NCBI GenBank assembly: GCA_934293375.1
Contig: CAKQYS010000018.1
Span: forward strand, 1 to 31,759
Direction: 5' to 3'
Length of the DNA: 31,759 nt
Origin: an uncultured Lachnospiraceae bacterium
GTDB taxonomy: Bacteria; Bacillota; Clostridia; Lachnospirales; Lachnospiraceae
In this document: positions 15,726 through 24,904 of the stretch, one piece after another
Layout: each line of letters begins with the position of its first letter
Numbering within the stretch: the first letter of the stretch is position 1
Position numbers and translations under genes: made by a program
The notes under the pieces: generated by a model
What the model was told of the DNA's origin: nothing
The model's input: only the letters and a program-made list of their open reading frames with translations
Databases searched by the model: none

Positions 15726-16664
15726 ATGTACAGAATAAGAATCAATCAAAAAATAACAGGTCGATACGGCAAATACATTTGCATGGCTATGCTTATTATG
15801 AGCATGGGGATGCTGGTGGGATGCACACCGCGAAATAACAGGAATACAGCGGAGAGTACAACAAATGCACAGTCGGATCAGACACAGACGGTCGAGGTGA
15901 CCACGCAGGAGTCGACACAGGCGGTTACCACGACAGAGGAGCCGACAACGGCAACCAGTGATTATGCGTCTATTTCCAACGAGAAATATGCATGGTGGTT
16001 TATGCGGACGAAGGATCATACACAGCCGGGATGCCAACAGGATTTTGATGTAACACAGTATGATGGTTACTATGTGTCACCGGACAGTGATAGCAAGGTC
16101 ATTTATCTCACTTTTGATTGCGGATATGAAAATGGATTTACACCGTCTATTCTGGATACACTGAAATCAGAGGGTGTGCATGCCATGTTTTTTGTCACGA
16201 AGCCATTCATCAAGGATAATGCAGATCTGGTTAAGAGGATGAAGGAAGAAGGGCATATGGTGGGAAACCATACCGTACACCATCCAAGTATGCCGGATCT
16301 TTCAGTGGATGAGGTGAAGTCAGAGGTGCTAGATTGTCAGGCATACATGAAGGAACAGACAGGATATGACATGGATCATTTTATCAGACCGCCAAAGGGT
16401 GAATACAGCGAGCGGACATTACAGGTGTGTAAGGATCTGGGATACAAGACGATTTTCTGGAGTATAGCATATCTGGATTATGATACAAAAAATCAGCCGG
16501 GTGCAGGTTATGTTTTAGAGCAGTTTAAGAACAATCATCACCCGGGTGCGATCCCGCTGATTCACAATGTCTCAGAATCAAATACGCAGGCACTGCCAAA
16601 GGTGATTGCATTTCTGAAGAGCGAAGGGTATACATTTGGTACATTAGACCAGCTGGGACAGTAG
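15726..16664 (+). CDS. Lipoprotein polysaccharide deacetylase, PdaA-like
   Basis: The 312-residue protein has a lipoprotein signal: hydrophobic MAMLIMSMGMLVGC with the lipobox cysteine at about residue 33. A Thr/Gln/Glu-rich linker runs to about 80. The NodB-type deacetylase domain follows. The first motif is TFDCGYENG with D131, and in TFDDG-type enzymes this position holds the second Asp, here replaced by Cys-Gly as in PdaA. The metal-binding HTVHH has H182 and H186, and the RPPKGEYS and LIHNVSESN motifs follow. PdaA-type enzymes deacetylate muramic acid during muramic-delta-lactam formation in the spore cortex. The C-terminal pattern (FWSIAYLDYD, HHPGAI) fits that subgroup. It acts outside the membrane. 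GAGGAAATTAT precedes the ATG. Confidence 0.85.
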   Translation: MYRIRINQKITGRYGKYICMAMLIMSMGMLVGCTPRNNRNTAESTTNAQSDQTQTVEVTTQESTQAVTTTEEPTTATSDYASISNEKYAWWFMRTKDHTQPGCQQDFDVTQYDGYYVSPDSDSKVIYLTFDCGYENGFTPSILDTLKSEGVHAMFFVTKPFIKDNADLVKRMKEEGHMVGNHTVHHPSMPDLSVDEVKSEVLDCQAYMKEQTGYDMDHFIRPPKGEYSERTLQVCKDLGYKTIFWSIAYLDYDTKNQPGAGYVLEQFKNNHHPGAIPLIHNVSESNTQALPKVIAFLKSEGYTFGTLDQLGQ

Positions 16665-16720
16665 ATCGCAATATGGTAGATATGTGCATTTGATAATCAG
16701 TATTCTGTCTATATTTACTG

Positions 16721-16749
16721 TTGATATTATGGTGGTAGTTTGTTAAAAT
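16721..16749 (+). promoter_or_regulatory. Promoter of pgi
   Basis: TTGATA (16721-16726) and TAAAAT (16744-16749) are separated by 17 bp, a good vegetative-type promoter, about 65 bp before the start codon. Confidence 0.75.
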
Positions 16750-16814
16750 AAGGGTTGCGGTTATCGAACGATGAGGCTATGACTGTAAAATAAAATACAA
16801 AAGGAGAGCAGAAA

Positions 16815-18173
16815 ATGGCAGAGAGTATTAGTTTTGATTATAGCAATGCGATGTTTATGGTTGATGAAGCTGATATCGCAGCTATGAAGGAAAGAGTGTT
16901 GGCAGCGAAGGAGACACTTCTGAATAAGACTGGTGAGGGAAACGATTTCTTAGGATGGATTGATCTTCCGGTGAACTATGATAAGGAAGAGTTCTCAAGG
17001 ATCAAAGCTGCAGCAAAGAAGATTCAGAACGATTCTGATATCTTACTGGTAATCGGTATCGGTGGTTCTTATCTGGGTGCCAGAGCGGCAATCGAGGCAC
17101 TGCGTCATACTTTCTATAATGTGATTGATAAGGACATGAGAAAGGGTACTCCTGAGATTTATTTCTGCGGTAATAATATCAGCTCTACCTATTTAGAGCA
17201 TTTATTAGAGGTTGTTGGGGACAGAGATTTCTCTATCAACATCATTTCCAAGTCAGGTACAACAACAGAGCCTGCGATTGCATTCCGTCTGTTCAAGAAG
17301 CTTCTGGTTGAGAAGTATGGAGAGAAGGAAGCTGCTAAGAGAATCTATGCTACAACTGATAAGGAGAAGGGTGCATTAAAGAACCTCGCAAATGAGGAAG
17401 GCTATGAGACATTTGTAGTACCGGATGATATCGGTGGACGTTTTTCTGTATTAACAGCAGTAGGCCTTCTGCCAATCGCTGTGTCCGGTGCAGACATCAA
17501 GCAGTTGATGGTTGGTGCAGCAGCAGCCAGACAGAAGTGTATTGAGGCAGATTTTGAGGATAACGGTGCATTGCAGTATGCAGCAATCCGTAATATTCTT
17601 CGTGAGAAGGGTAAGACAATGGAGATTCTTGCCAACTATACACCATCCGTACACTACATTGGTGAGTGGTGGAAGCAGCTGTTCGGCGAGTCAGAGGGTA
17701 AGGACGGAAAGGGTATTTATCCGACAGCCTGTGACTTTACAACAGATCTGCACTCATTGGGTCAGTTCATTCAGGATGGTACCAAGAACCATATCGAGAC
17801 AGTTGTGAATATCGGTTCTCCAAGACGTAAGATCATTATGGAGCAGGAGGACAATGATCTGGATGGTCTTAACTACCTTGCAGGCAGAACTGTCGATTAC
17901 ATCAATAAGCAGGCTATGAACGGAACAGTTCTGGCCCATGTGGATGGTAAGATTCCGAACCTGATGATCACACTGCCGTATATGTCAGAGTTTAATCTGG
18001 GTGAGTTGTTCTATTTCTTTGAGTTTGCTTGTGGTGTATCCGGTTATGTGCTGGGTGTCAATCCATTTAATCAGCCTGGTGTTGAGAGCTACAAGAAGAA
18101 CATGTTTGCGTTGCTTGGCAAGCCTGGTTATGAGGAGCAGAGAGCTGAGTTATTAAAGAAGCTGAATAACTAA
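16815..18173 (+). CDS. pgi: Glucose-6-phosphate isomerase
   Basis: This 452-residue enzyme interconverts glucose-6-phosphate and fructose-6-phosphate in glycolysis. The sugar-phosphate-binding SIS folds are visible: VIGIGGSYLGARAAIEAL at about residue 77 and NIISKSGTTTEPAIAFRLF at about 145. The DDIGGRFSVLTAVGLLPIAV segment, the GEWWKQLFGESEGK glutamate region and the C-terminal NQPGVESYKKNMFALL (catalytic Lys region) are also present. Length matches the short Gram-positive form. The start follows AAGGAGAGCAGAAA. It is transcribed alone from its own promoter and ends at a hairpin terminator. Codon use is more biased than its neighbours, as expected for a highly expressed gene. Confidence 0.96.
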   Translation: MAESISFDYSNAMFMVDEADIAAMKERVLAAKETLLNKTGEGNDFLGWIDLPVNYDKEEFSRIKAAAKKIQNDSDILLVIGIGGSYLGARAAIEALRHTFYNVIDKDMRKGTPEIYFCGNNISSTYLEHLLEVVGDRDFSINIISKSGTTTEPAIAFRLFKKLLVEKYGEKEAAKRIYATTDKEKGALKNLANEEGYETFVVPDDIGGRFSVLTAVGLLPIAVSGADIKQLMVGAAAARQKCIEADFEDNGALQYAAIRNILREKGKTMEILANYTPSVHYIGEWWKQLFGESEGKDGKGIYPTACDFTTDLHSLGQFIQDGTKNHIETVVNIGSPRRKIIMEQEDNDLDGLNYLAGRTVDYINKQAMNGTVLAHVDGKIPNLMITLPYMSEFNLGELFYFFEFACGVSGYVLGVNPFNQPGVESYKKNMFALLGKPGYEEQRAELLKKLNN

Positions 18174-18200
18174 TCATAATAGATGGATTTAGATGAATTG

Positions 18201-18230
18201 AAAGCGGTCACGGATGTGGCCGCTTTTATT
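18201..18230 (+). terminator. Rho-independent terminator after pgi
   Basis: AAAGCGGTCA and TGGCCGCTTT pair over 10 bp with one wobble around a 6-base loop, followed by TTATT. Confidence 0.8.
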
Positions 18231-18293
18231 CACTGTTTATTTGTGATAGCGAGTGGTGCCAGAGTATTGCAGAATGCATGCAAGGTATGGATG

Positions 18294-18322
18294 TAGACGG
18301 AACCGGGCTTTTGTGTTATACT
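18294..18322 (+). promoter_or_regulatory. Promoter candidate for gdpP-rplI-dnaB
   Basis: TAGACG (18294-18299) lies 17 bp upstream of TATACT (18317-18322), about 80 bp before the gdpP start. Confidence 0.5.
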
Positions 18323-18400
18323 TAAATGTAATTTTTTCACCCCGGTTTTATGTGAAGGATGAAAATGCAAGGAAATATAGGGTGCGAAAGGCGGATTTGA

Positions 18401-20476
18401 ATGAGTAGTCAGTTTATGCAACATAGCAGGATCAGGAAATATTTGCAGATCCCATTTATATTATTTCTGGTGCTGATCGCGATGAATATTGTGATCTATG
18501 TGATCGACACGAATGCAGGTGTAGCGACAACAATCTTTATACTTATATATTTGTGTATATTACTGCTGATGTATGTGCACTATAAGCCGACGATCATGGC
18601 GGAGATGGTGGCATTTGCATTTGATCAGGGGAAGGTGCAGAAAGAACTTTTAAAGGAACTTGGTGTACCATATATTCTGATTGATACGAGTGGTAAGCCA
18701 TTATGGGCGAATAAGGGCTTCTTTCATATTGTAGGCGGAGAGCAGAATGCCAGACGAAAGACTTTGTTTCAGATGTTTCCGGATCTGACGAGAGAGCAGC
18801 TGCCGATCACCTGCGAGAGCAGTGAAGTGATATTAATGTACGGTGAACGCAATTTCCGGGTGGAAATGAAGCGTGTATGTCTGCAGAATGCATTAGCACC
18901 GGAAGTGGAAGAAGAAAAGAAGCAGAAGAATGAACTGGAGACCGTAATTGATGAACATGATATGATGATTGCGGTATATTTCTTTGATGAGACAGAGCTT
19001 CGTAATTACATTAGAGAGAATCAGGAACAGAAGCTCGTAGTAGGGCAGATCTATATTGACAATTACGAGGAAGCTATGGATTCGGTTGAGGAAGTACGCC
19101 AGGCATTGCTTGTTGCTTTGATCGACCGGAAGATCAATGTGTATATGCAGAATATAGATGCGATTGTGAAGAAGATGGAGAAGGATAAGTATTTCTTTAT
19201 CTTTAAACAGAAGTATTTGTCACAGTTGGAGACGACCAAGTTTGCCTTATTAGACGAGGTTCGAGGTATCCATATTGGAAATGAACTTGCTGTTACACTG
19301 AGTATCAGTATCGGTGCACAGGCAGAGAGTTTTCTGCAGGCATATGATTATGCAAGAGTAGCAATGGATCTGGCACTGGGACGAGGCGGCGATCAGGCCG
19401 TGGTCAAGAGTGGAGAGAAGATTGTTTACTACGGAGGTAAGAGTCAGGGTGTAGAGAAGACAACCCGTGTTAAGGCGAGAGTCAAGGCACATGCGCTGCG
19501 CGAGATACTGGAGACCAAGGACAAGGTCATTGTTATGGGACATAAGCTTCCGGATGTTGACTGCCTGGGTTCAGCACTGGGTATTTACCGGTTATCGGAG
19601 GCACTCGGTAAGACAACGCATATTGTACTCAACGAGGTGACAATGTCCATTCGTCCGATCATGAGCAATTTTGTCGGAAACAACATTTATCCGGATGATT
19701 TATTTTATAATAGTGAACAGGCGATGGCGGCTATGGATGCATCTACACTGCTGGTAGTCGTGGATGTGAACCGTCCGACCTATACAGAGTGTCCGGAATT
19801 GTTGTCTATGACCAGCTCTATTGTGGTACTGGATCATCATAGACAGACGAGTGAGATTATTCAGAATACAACGCTTTCTTATGTTGAGCCATATGCATCC
19901 TCTGCGTGTGAGATGGTAGCGGAGGTGCTGCAGTATATTGTGGATAAGCCAAAGCTGCGATCTGCGGAAGCCGATGCAATGTATGCAGGTATACTGGTTG
20001 ACACAGATAACTTCGTCACTAAGACAGGTGTCAGAACATTTGAGGCTGCTGCTTTCCTGAGACGAAGCGGAGCGGATGTGGTAAGAGTCCGCAAGATGTT
20101 TAGAAATGGAATGGAAGATTATAAGCTGAAGGCGCGGGGCGTGGAAAATGCAGAGGTATTCTTAGATATCTTCGCAATCTCGACCATGCCGGCAGAGGGT
20201 GTGGACAGTCCGACTGTGATTGCTTCGCAGGTGGCGAATGAGCTGTTGAATATTGCAGGTATTCATGCATCGTTTGTGCTTACGGATGTGAATGGTGTGA
20301 TCTATATCAGTGCGAGAGCGATCGATGATGTGAATGTACAGGTGATGATGGAAAAATTAGGCGGTGGAGGTCATGCAAACGCCGCAGGTGCACAGCTTCA
20401 GGGCGTCAGTATTGAAGAAGGTGTGGACAAAATTAAGGAACTGTTGGAGCAGATGAGAGAGGAAGGAGAAGTCTAG
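18401..20476 (+). CDS. gdpP: Cyclic-di-AMP phosphodiesterase GdpP
   Basis: The 691-residue membrane-bound DHH/DHHA1 phosphodiesterase degrades c-di-AMP. Two transmembrane segments lie at about residues 16-60. A PAS-like sensor (ELGVPYILIDTSGKPLWANK) begins at about 84. A degenerate GGDEF-like domain follows at about 200-350, where the GGDEF-equivalent motif is GRGGDQAVV. The DHH domain starts near 375 with GHKLPDVDCLGSALG, and the DHH motif itself is DHHRQT near 478. The DHHA1 end is GGGGHANAAGAQL near 655. The start follows GCGAAAGGCGGATTTGA, a modest ribosome binding site. The stop codon directly abuts the rplI ATG, so the two are translationally coupled. The gdpP-rplI-dnaB order is conserved in Firmicutes. 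Confidence 0.94.
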   Translation: MSSQFMQHSRIRKYLQIPFILFLVLIAMNIVIYVIDTNAGVATTIFILIYLCILLLMYVHYKPTIMAEMVAFAFDQGKVQKELLKELGVPYILIDTSGKPLWANKGFFHIVGGEQNARRKTLFQMFPDLTREQLPITCESSEVILMYGERNFRVEMKRVCLQNALAPEVEEEKKQKNELETVIDEHDMMIAVYFFDETELRNYIRENQEQKLVVGQIYIDNYEEAMDSVEEVRQALLVALIDRKINVYMQNIDAIVKKMEKDKYFFIFKQKYLSQLETTKFALLDEVRGIHIGNELAVTLSISIGAQAESFLQAYDYARVAMDLALGRGGDQAVVKSGEKIVYYGGKSQGVEKTTRVKARVKAHALREILETKDKVIVMGHKLPDVDCLGSALGIYRLSEALGKTTHIVLNEVTMSIRPIMSNFVGNNIYPDDLFYNSEQAMAAMDASTLLVVVDVNRPTYTECPELLSMTSSIVVLDHHRQTSEIIQNTTLSYVEPYASSACEMVAEVLQYIVDKPKLRSAEADAMYAGILVDTDNFVTKTGVRTFEAAAFLRRSGADVVRVRKMFRNGMEDYKLKARGVENAEVFLDIFAISTMPAEGVDSPTVIASQVANELLNIAGIHASFVLTDVNGVIYISARAIDDVNVQVMMEKLGGGGHANAAGAQLQGVSIEEGVDKIKELLEQMREEGEV

Positions 20477-20926
20477 ATGAAGGTTATTTTATTACAGGAT
20501 GTAAAGAGTCTCGGTAAGAAGGGACAGATCGTAGATGTGAATGATGGTTATGCCAGAAATTATGTGTTGCCAAAGAAGCTTGGTCTTGAGGCGAATGGTA
20601 AGAACTTAAATGATCTGAAGCTGCAGAAGGCACATGAGGACAAGCTGGCTGCAGAGAAGCTCGCAGATGCGAGGGCACTGGCTGAGAAATTAGAGGCAGT
20701 CTCTGTGAAGTTAAGTATTAAGATTGGCAGCAACGGCAAGCCGTTTGGTGCAATTGCATCAAAGGAGCTGGCGGAAGCAGTAAAGGCACAGACCGGCATT
20801 GAGGTAGACAAGAAGAAGATTAATTTAAAGGAAAGTATTAAGGAATTAGGTACACATGAGGTAACAGTCAAGCTGCATCCACAGGTGACGGCGAAGCTGA
20901 AGGTTGAAGTAGCGAGTGAGTCATAG
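20477..20926 (+). CDS. rplI: Ribosomal protein L9
   Basis: This 149-residue protein is a 50S subunit component with the classic start MKVILLQDVKSLGKKGQIVD. It has the NDGYARNYVLPKKLG signature, the long connecting helix and the C-terminal domain (IGSNGKPFGAI and the TVKLHPQVTAKLKVEV end). Its length is standard. The start codon directly follows the gdpP stop, with GAGAGGAAGGAGAAG at the end of gdpP serving as ribosome binding site. Confidence 0.97.
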   Translation: MKVILLQDVKSLGKKGQIVDVNDGYARNYVLPKKLGLEANGKNLNDLKLQKAHEDKLAAEKLADARALAEKLEAVSVKLSIKIGSNGKPFGAIASKELAEAVKAQTGIEVDKKKINLKESIKELGTHEVTVKLHPQVTAKLKVEVASES

Positions 20927-20937
20927 GAGAAAATGTC

Positions 20938-22293
20938 GTGGATGAAGCTGTAATCAAAAAAGTGAAACCACATAATGATGAAGCAGAGCGTGCGGTGATC
21001 GGATCAATGTTTCTGGATCGTGATGTTGTGGCAGATGTCAGTGTGCAGGTCAGTAAGAGTGATTTTTATAATCCGCAATATGCAGAAGCATTTGAAGCCA
21101 TGCTGGAGCTATATAATGAGGGCAGCCAGATCACATTGATCACACTTGGCGAGAAGATGAAGCGTAAGGGTCTGCCGGAGACAATATCGAACCTGGAGTT
21201 CATGAAGGATGTCATCATGAATGTGTCAGTGTCAGTCAATGCGAGACAGTATGCACAGATCGTACAGGAATATGCAATCCGAAGAAAGCTGATTGATTTC
21301 ACAAATAAGCTGTCAGATAGCTGTTATGCAGGTAAGGATACCGTGGATGAGATCCTGGAAGACGCAGAGAAGCAGGTGTATGACATTGTACAGGCCAGAA
21401 AGGGCATGGAGACAGATGAACCAATTCGGAATGTTGTTATGCGGGTGCTTGACCAGATTGAACAAAATGCGAAGAATGGTGGGAAGATCACGGGCATTCC
21501 GACAGGATTTACGCAGCTTGATTATAAGCTGTCAGGTCTGCATCCATCCGAGCTGATTCTGGTCGCGGCGAGACCGGCGATGGGAAAGACAGCATTTGTG
21601 TTAAATATTGCACAGAATGTTGTTGGAAAATCCGGTATTCCATGTGCGGTCTTCAGTCTGGAGATGGATAAGGAACAGCTGGTATCACGTCTGATCGCGA
21701 TGGATTCAATGGTCAATTCCTACAATATCAGGACAGGAGATCTGACCGGAGCTGAGTGGAAGGATGTCATGGAGAGTGCGGTTACGATTGGAGATTCGCC
21801 ATTGTATCTGTACGATAAGTCCGGTATTACCGTGACGGAGATGGCATCTATCTGTCGAAAGCTGAAGATGCGGGATGATAGATTGGGGTTGATCATTATT
21901 GACTACCTGCAGTTGATGTCAGGTGGCAAGCGTTCTGAATCCAGACAGCAGGAGATCTCTGCGATTTCCAGATCGTTAAAGGTGCTGGCAAGAGAGCTGA
22001 AGGTGCCGATCATTGCCTTGTCACAGTTATCGCGCGCCGTAGAATCGCGAGATGATAAGAAGCCGATGCTTTCTGATCTGCGTGAGTCAGGTGCGATCGA
22101 GCAGGATGCCGATGTCGTAATGTTTATTTATCGAGAGGATTATTATCTGAAAGAGGAGTCGACCCGACCGGGTATGGCTGATATCATTATTGCCAAGCAG
22201 AGAAATGGTGCGACCGGGACGGTGGAGCTGGTATGGCTCGGACAATACACGAAGTTCGCAAATCCGGAGATCCAGAGAAAGGATCAGACATAA
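20938..22293 (+). CDS. dnaB: Replicative DNA helicase DnaB
   Basis: The 451-residue hexameric helicase unwinds DNA at the replication fork. The N-terminal DnaG-interacting domain (HNDEAERAVIGSMFLD) is followed by the RecA-like ATPase domain. Walker A is ARPAMGKTAF at about residue 213, Walker B is LIIIDYLQLMSG at about 318, and the DRESGAIEQDAD-type DnaB motif appears as SDLRESGAIEQDADVV. It starts at GTG 20938, eight bases after AGGAGA; no in-frame ATG lies nearby. It is the last gene of the operon, and a bidirectional terminator separates it from thrS. Confidence 0.96.
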   Translation: MDEAVIKKVKPHNDEAERAVIGSMFLDRDVVADVSVQVSKSDFYNPQYAEAFEAMLELYNEGSQITLITLGEKMKRKGLPETISNLEFMKDVIMNVSVSVNARQYAQIVQEYAIRRKLIDFTNKLSDSCYAGKDTVDEILEDAEKQVYDIVQARKGMETDEPIRNVVMRVLDQIEQNAKNGGKITGIPTGFTQLDYKLSGLHPSELILVAARPAMGKTAFVLNIAQNVVGKSGIPCAVFSLEMDKEQLVSRLIAMDSMVNSYNIRTGDLTGAEWKDVMESAVTIGDSPLYLYDKSGITVTEMASICRKLKMRDDRLGLIIIDYLQLMSGGKRSESRQQEISAISRSLKVLARELKVPIIALSQLSRAVESRDDKKPMLSDLRESGAIEQDADVVMFIYREDYYLKEESTRPGMADIIIAKQRNGATGTVELVWLGQYTKFANPEIQRKDQT

Positions 22294-22301
22294 AAAGAAA
22301 A

Positions 22302-22350
22302 GGGCTGTTGCCTTCACAATATCAATGTGAAAGCGACAGCCCATTTTTTA
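22302..22350. terminator. Bidirectional terminator between dnaB and thrS
   Basis: A 17-bp stem (GGGCTGTTGCCTTCACA with TGTGAAAGCGACAGCCC, wobbles allowed) spans 22302-22342. It has a T-run on the plus-strand side (22344-22349) and an A-rich tract at 22292-22301 that gives a T-rich run for the minus strand. Confidence 0.88.
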
Positions 22351-22366
22351 TGCATTGAGATTTGAA

Positions 22367-24331
22367 TTAGTCATGCTTTTTGGTGCGGATCTCCTCACAG
22401 ATATCGGCAACAAACTTGTCAAGCGGCATAGAACCGAGATCACCGTCATCTCCACGACGGCGGACAGATACCTCACCGGATTCCTGTTCCTTTTCACCAA
22501 CGATCAGCATGTATGGCAGCTTGTCAAGGCGTGCCTCACGGATCTTGTAACCAATCTTCTCTGCACGCTTGTCAATCGTGACATCGACATTGTTCTTTCT
22601 GAGGACGGCCTTAACCTCCTCGGCATAATCCATATACTTGTCGGAAATCGGAAGGATACGAACCTGCTCAGGACACAACCATGTAGGGAGGGCACCTGCG
22701 TAGTGCTCGATCAGCCATGCCAGTGTACGCTCGTAGCATCCCATAGAAGTTCTGTGAATGATATACGGACGCTTTTTCTCGCCGTTGGCATCAATATAAT
22801 ACATATCAAAACGCTCAGACAGGAACATATCTAACTGGATGGTGATCATCGTATCTTCTTTGCCGTATACATTCTTGGCCTGGATATCCAGCTTTGGTCC
22901 ATAGAATGCTGCTTCGCCGGCTTCCTCTGTGTAGCTAAGACCGATATCATCCAGAATTCTACGCATGGCATCCTGTACGGTATCCCATTCAGCAGCGGTT
23001 CCGAGATACTTATCTGCATTATCCGGATCCCACTTGCTCATGCGGTAGGTTACCTCATTTTCCAGACCGAGTGTGGTCAGACAGTGCTTCGCCAACTCCA
23101 CACAGCCCTTAAATTCATCTTCAATCTGCTCAGGTGTACAAATCAAGTGACCTTCAGAAATCGTGAACTGGCGTACTCTGGTCAGACCATGCATCTCACC
23201 GGAATCCTCATTACGGAACAGGGTAGAAGTCTCGCCCATCCGGTAAGGCAGATCGCGGTAGCTGTGCTGTGTTGCCTTGTATACATAATATTGGAACGGA
23301 CATGTCATTGGACGCAGTGCCATGACCTCTCTGCCGTTTTCGTCGGTATCCGCATCCGGATCCTCTGCATTGTTCAGGATGAACATACCATCCTTATAGT
23401 GATACCAGTGATCAGAGATTCTGTAGAGCTGTGCCTTTGCCATCAGAGGTGTACGGGTTCTGACATAACCCCACTCGTAATCCTCGAGATCTTCAATCCA
23501 TCGCTGCAGCTTCTGGATGATCTTGGTTCCCTTTGGCATAAACAGTGGAAGTCCCTGACCGATGACATCAACAGTCGTAAATAATTCCATATCACGACCA
23601 AGCTTGTTATGGTCGCGGTTCTTGATATCCTCGAGATAGGCAAGTCTTTCTTCCAGATCAGCCTTCTTGGTGTAGGCAGTACCGTAGATACGGGTCAGCA
23701 TCTTGTTCTTCTCATTGCCTCTCCAGTATGCACCGGAGGAAGATGTCAGCTTGAAGAACTTGACAGGCTTGATATTCATCAGATGTGGACCGGCACAAAG
23801 ATCAGTGAATTCGCCCTGGGTATAGAAGCTCAGCTCTGCATCCTCTGGCAGATCATTGATCAGCTCTACCTTGTAAGGCTCATCCTTCTCCTCCATCAGC
23901 TTTAAGGCTTCCGCTCTCGGCAGGGTAAATCTGGTGATCTCATGACCTTCCTTCACAACCTTTTTCATCTCAGCTTCAATCTTATCAAGATCTTCTCTTG
24001 ACAGAGACGGCATATCAAAATCATAGTAGAAGCCATTCTCAATAGAAGGTCCGATGGTACATTTGGCATCCGGATACAGTCTCTTGACCGCCTGTGCCAG
24101 AACATGTGCTGCGGTATGGTTAAAGGCTCTCTGCCCCTGCTCATCATTAAATGTTAAAATGTTCAGAGTACAGTCCTGATCAACAACAGTTCTCAGATCT
24201 ACGACCTCTCCATTTACCTCACCGGCACAGGCAACGCGTGCCAGACCTTCGCTGATGTCAGTTGCGATCTCAATGACTGACATTGCCTTGTCATACTCCT
24301 TAAAGGAGCCGTCTTTCAAAGTTACTTTCAT
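22367..24331 (-). CDS. thrS: Threonyl-tRNA synthetase
   Basis: The 654-residue class II synthetase charges tRNA-Thr. An N-terminal TGS domain (MKVTLKDGSFKEYDKAMSVI) is followed by the editing-type domain with the HTAAHVLAQAVKRL motif. The catalytic core carries ALRPMTCPFQYYVYK (zinc-binding Cys), RVRQFTISEGHLIC and HRTSMGCYERTLAWLIEHYA. The anticodon-binding domain at the C-terminus starts with CPEQVRILPISDKYMDYAEE. An ATG four codons upstream (24343) directly abuts the AAGG ribosome binding site, so the ATG at 24331 is preferred, although its spacing is a little long. It is controlled by the T-box leader upstream. Confidence 0.95.
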   Translation of the reverse strand: MKVTLKDGSFKEYDKAMSVIEIATDISEGLARVACAGEVNGEVVDLRTVVDQDCTLNILTFNDEQGQRAFNHTAAHVLAQAVKRLYPDAKCTIGPSIENGFYYDFDMPSLSREDLDKIEAEMKKVVKEGHEITRFTLPRAEALKLMEEKDEPYKVELINDLPEDAELSFYTQGEFTDLCAGPHLMNIKPVKFFKLTSSSGAYWRGNEKNKMLTRIYGTAYTKKADLEERLAYLEDIKNRDHNKLGRDMELFTTVDVIGQGLPLFMPKGTKIIQKLQRWIEDLEDYEWGYVRTRTPLMAKAQLYRISDHWYHYKDGMFILNNAEDPDADTDENGREVMALRPMTCPFQYYVYKATQHSYRDLPYRMGETSTLFRNEDSGEMHGLTRVRQFTISEGHLICTPEQIEDEFKGCVELAKHCLTTLGLENEVTYRMSKWDPDNADKYLGTAAEWDTVQDAMRRILDDIGLSYTEEAGEAAFYGPKLDIQAKNVYGKEDTMITIQLDMFLSERFDMYYIDANGEKKRPYIIHRTSMGCYERTLAWLIEHYAGALPTWLCPEQVRILPISDKYMDYAEEVKAVLRKNNVDVTIDKRAEKIGYKIREARLDKLPYMLIVGEKEQESGEVSVRRRGDDGDLGSMPLDKFVADICEEIRTKKHD

Positions 24332-24374
24332 ACTTTTTCGCATCCTTTCTTTTTGTTTCGTACATCCGGGTAAT

Positions 24375-24411
24375 AAAAAATCCCTGATGTACAGATTCTA
24401 TACATCAGGGA
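24375..24411 (-). terminator. Regulated terminator of the thrS T-box
   Basis: On the minus strand TCCCTGATGTA and TACATCAGGGA pair perfectly over 11 bp, followed by a run of six T (24380-24375). Confidence 0.92.
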
Positions 24412-24650
24412 CGATAATATCGCGGTTCCACCCTAATTCCTCACATTCCCTGTAAGGCACTCATGCCATCCAGTGTCCTAAACAACTGAATCGCTCCATC
24501 TGTAACGGGATGTCCCGACTGGCTTTCGAGAGGAATCTGTTCTGCCAGCAGCTCGGAGGTGGTCTTCAGTTTCGTCACATTAGAGATATCTCTCAGCAAA
24601 TAATATCCTCTCTGGCTAATATCGTGAAACCTACTGTTCTCGTCAACGCC
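24375..24650 (-). promoter_or_regulatory. T-box riboswitch leader of thrS
   Basis: The minus strand carries the invariant T-box sequence AGGGTGGAACCGCG (24421-24434), whose TGGA segment pairs with the uncharged tRNA acceptor end. Upstream, the Stem I region has a GA-rich internal-loop sequence (AGAGAGGATATTATTTGCTGAGAG). A candidate specifier ACC (Thr), read at 24563-24561, is followed by A. Downstream is the terminator that competes with the antiterminator. Uncharged tRNA-Thr would stabilise antitermination and raise thrS expression. The Stem I limits and specifier register are my reading and not a computed fold. Confidence 0.9.
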
Positions 24651-24664
24651 TTTTTCTATATGAC

Positions 24665-24693
24665 ATTCTAAGAGTTTCAGAAAGAAATGTCAA
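24665..24693 (-). promoter_or_regulatory. thrS promoter
   Basis: On the minus strand TTGACA (24688-24693) and TAGAAT (24665-24670) are 17 bp apart, just upstream of the T-box leader. Confidence 0.85.
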
Positions 24694-24904
24694 CCGGTTT
24701 TGTAAAATTTAATGCTGTAAATTTTAGACATCGAAAATGACATATGCGTCTCATGAAAAGATAGCTATTCCGGTGGAGATATGGTAAAATGAACATTGCG
24801 ACGCCCCTAATTACTATTACAACTATGCATATAATATCAATATTTTAAAGGGTTTCGCAATTGCCTAAAATAAAGGTGAGATGGATAAAACGGAGGATAA
24901 GATT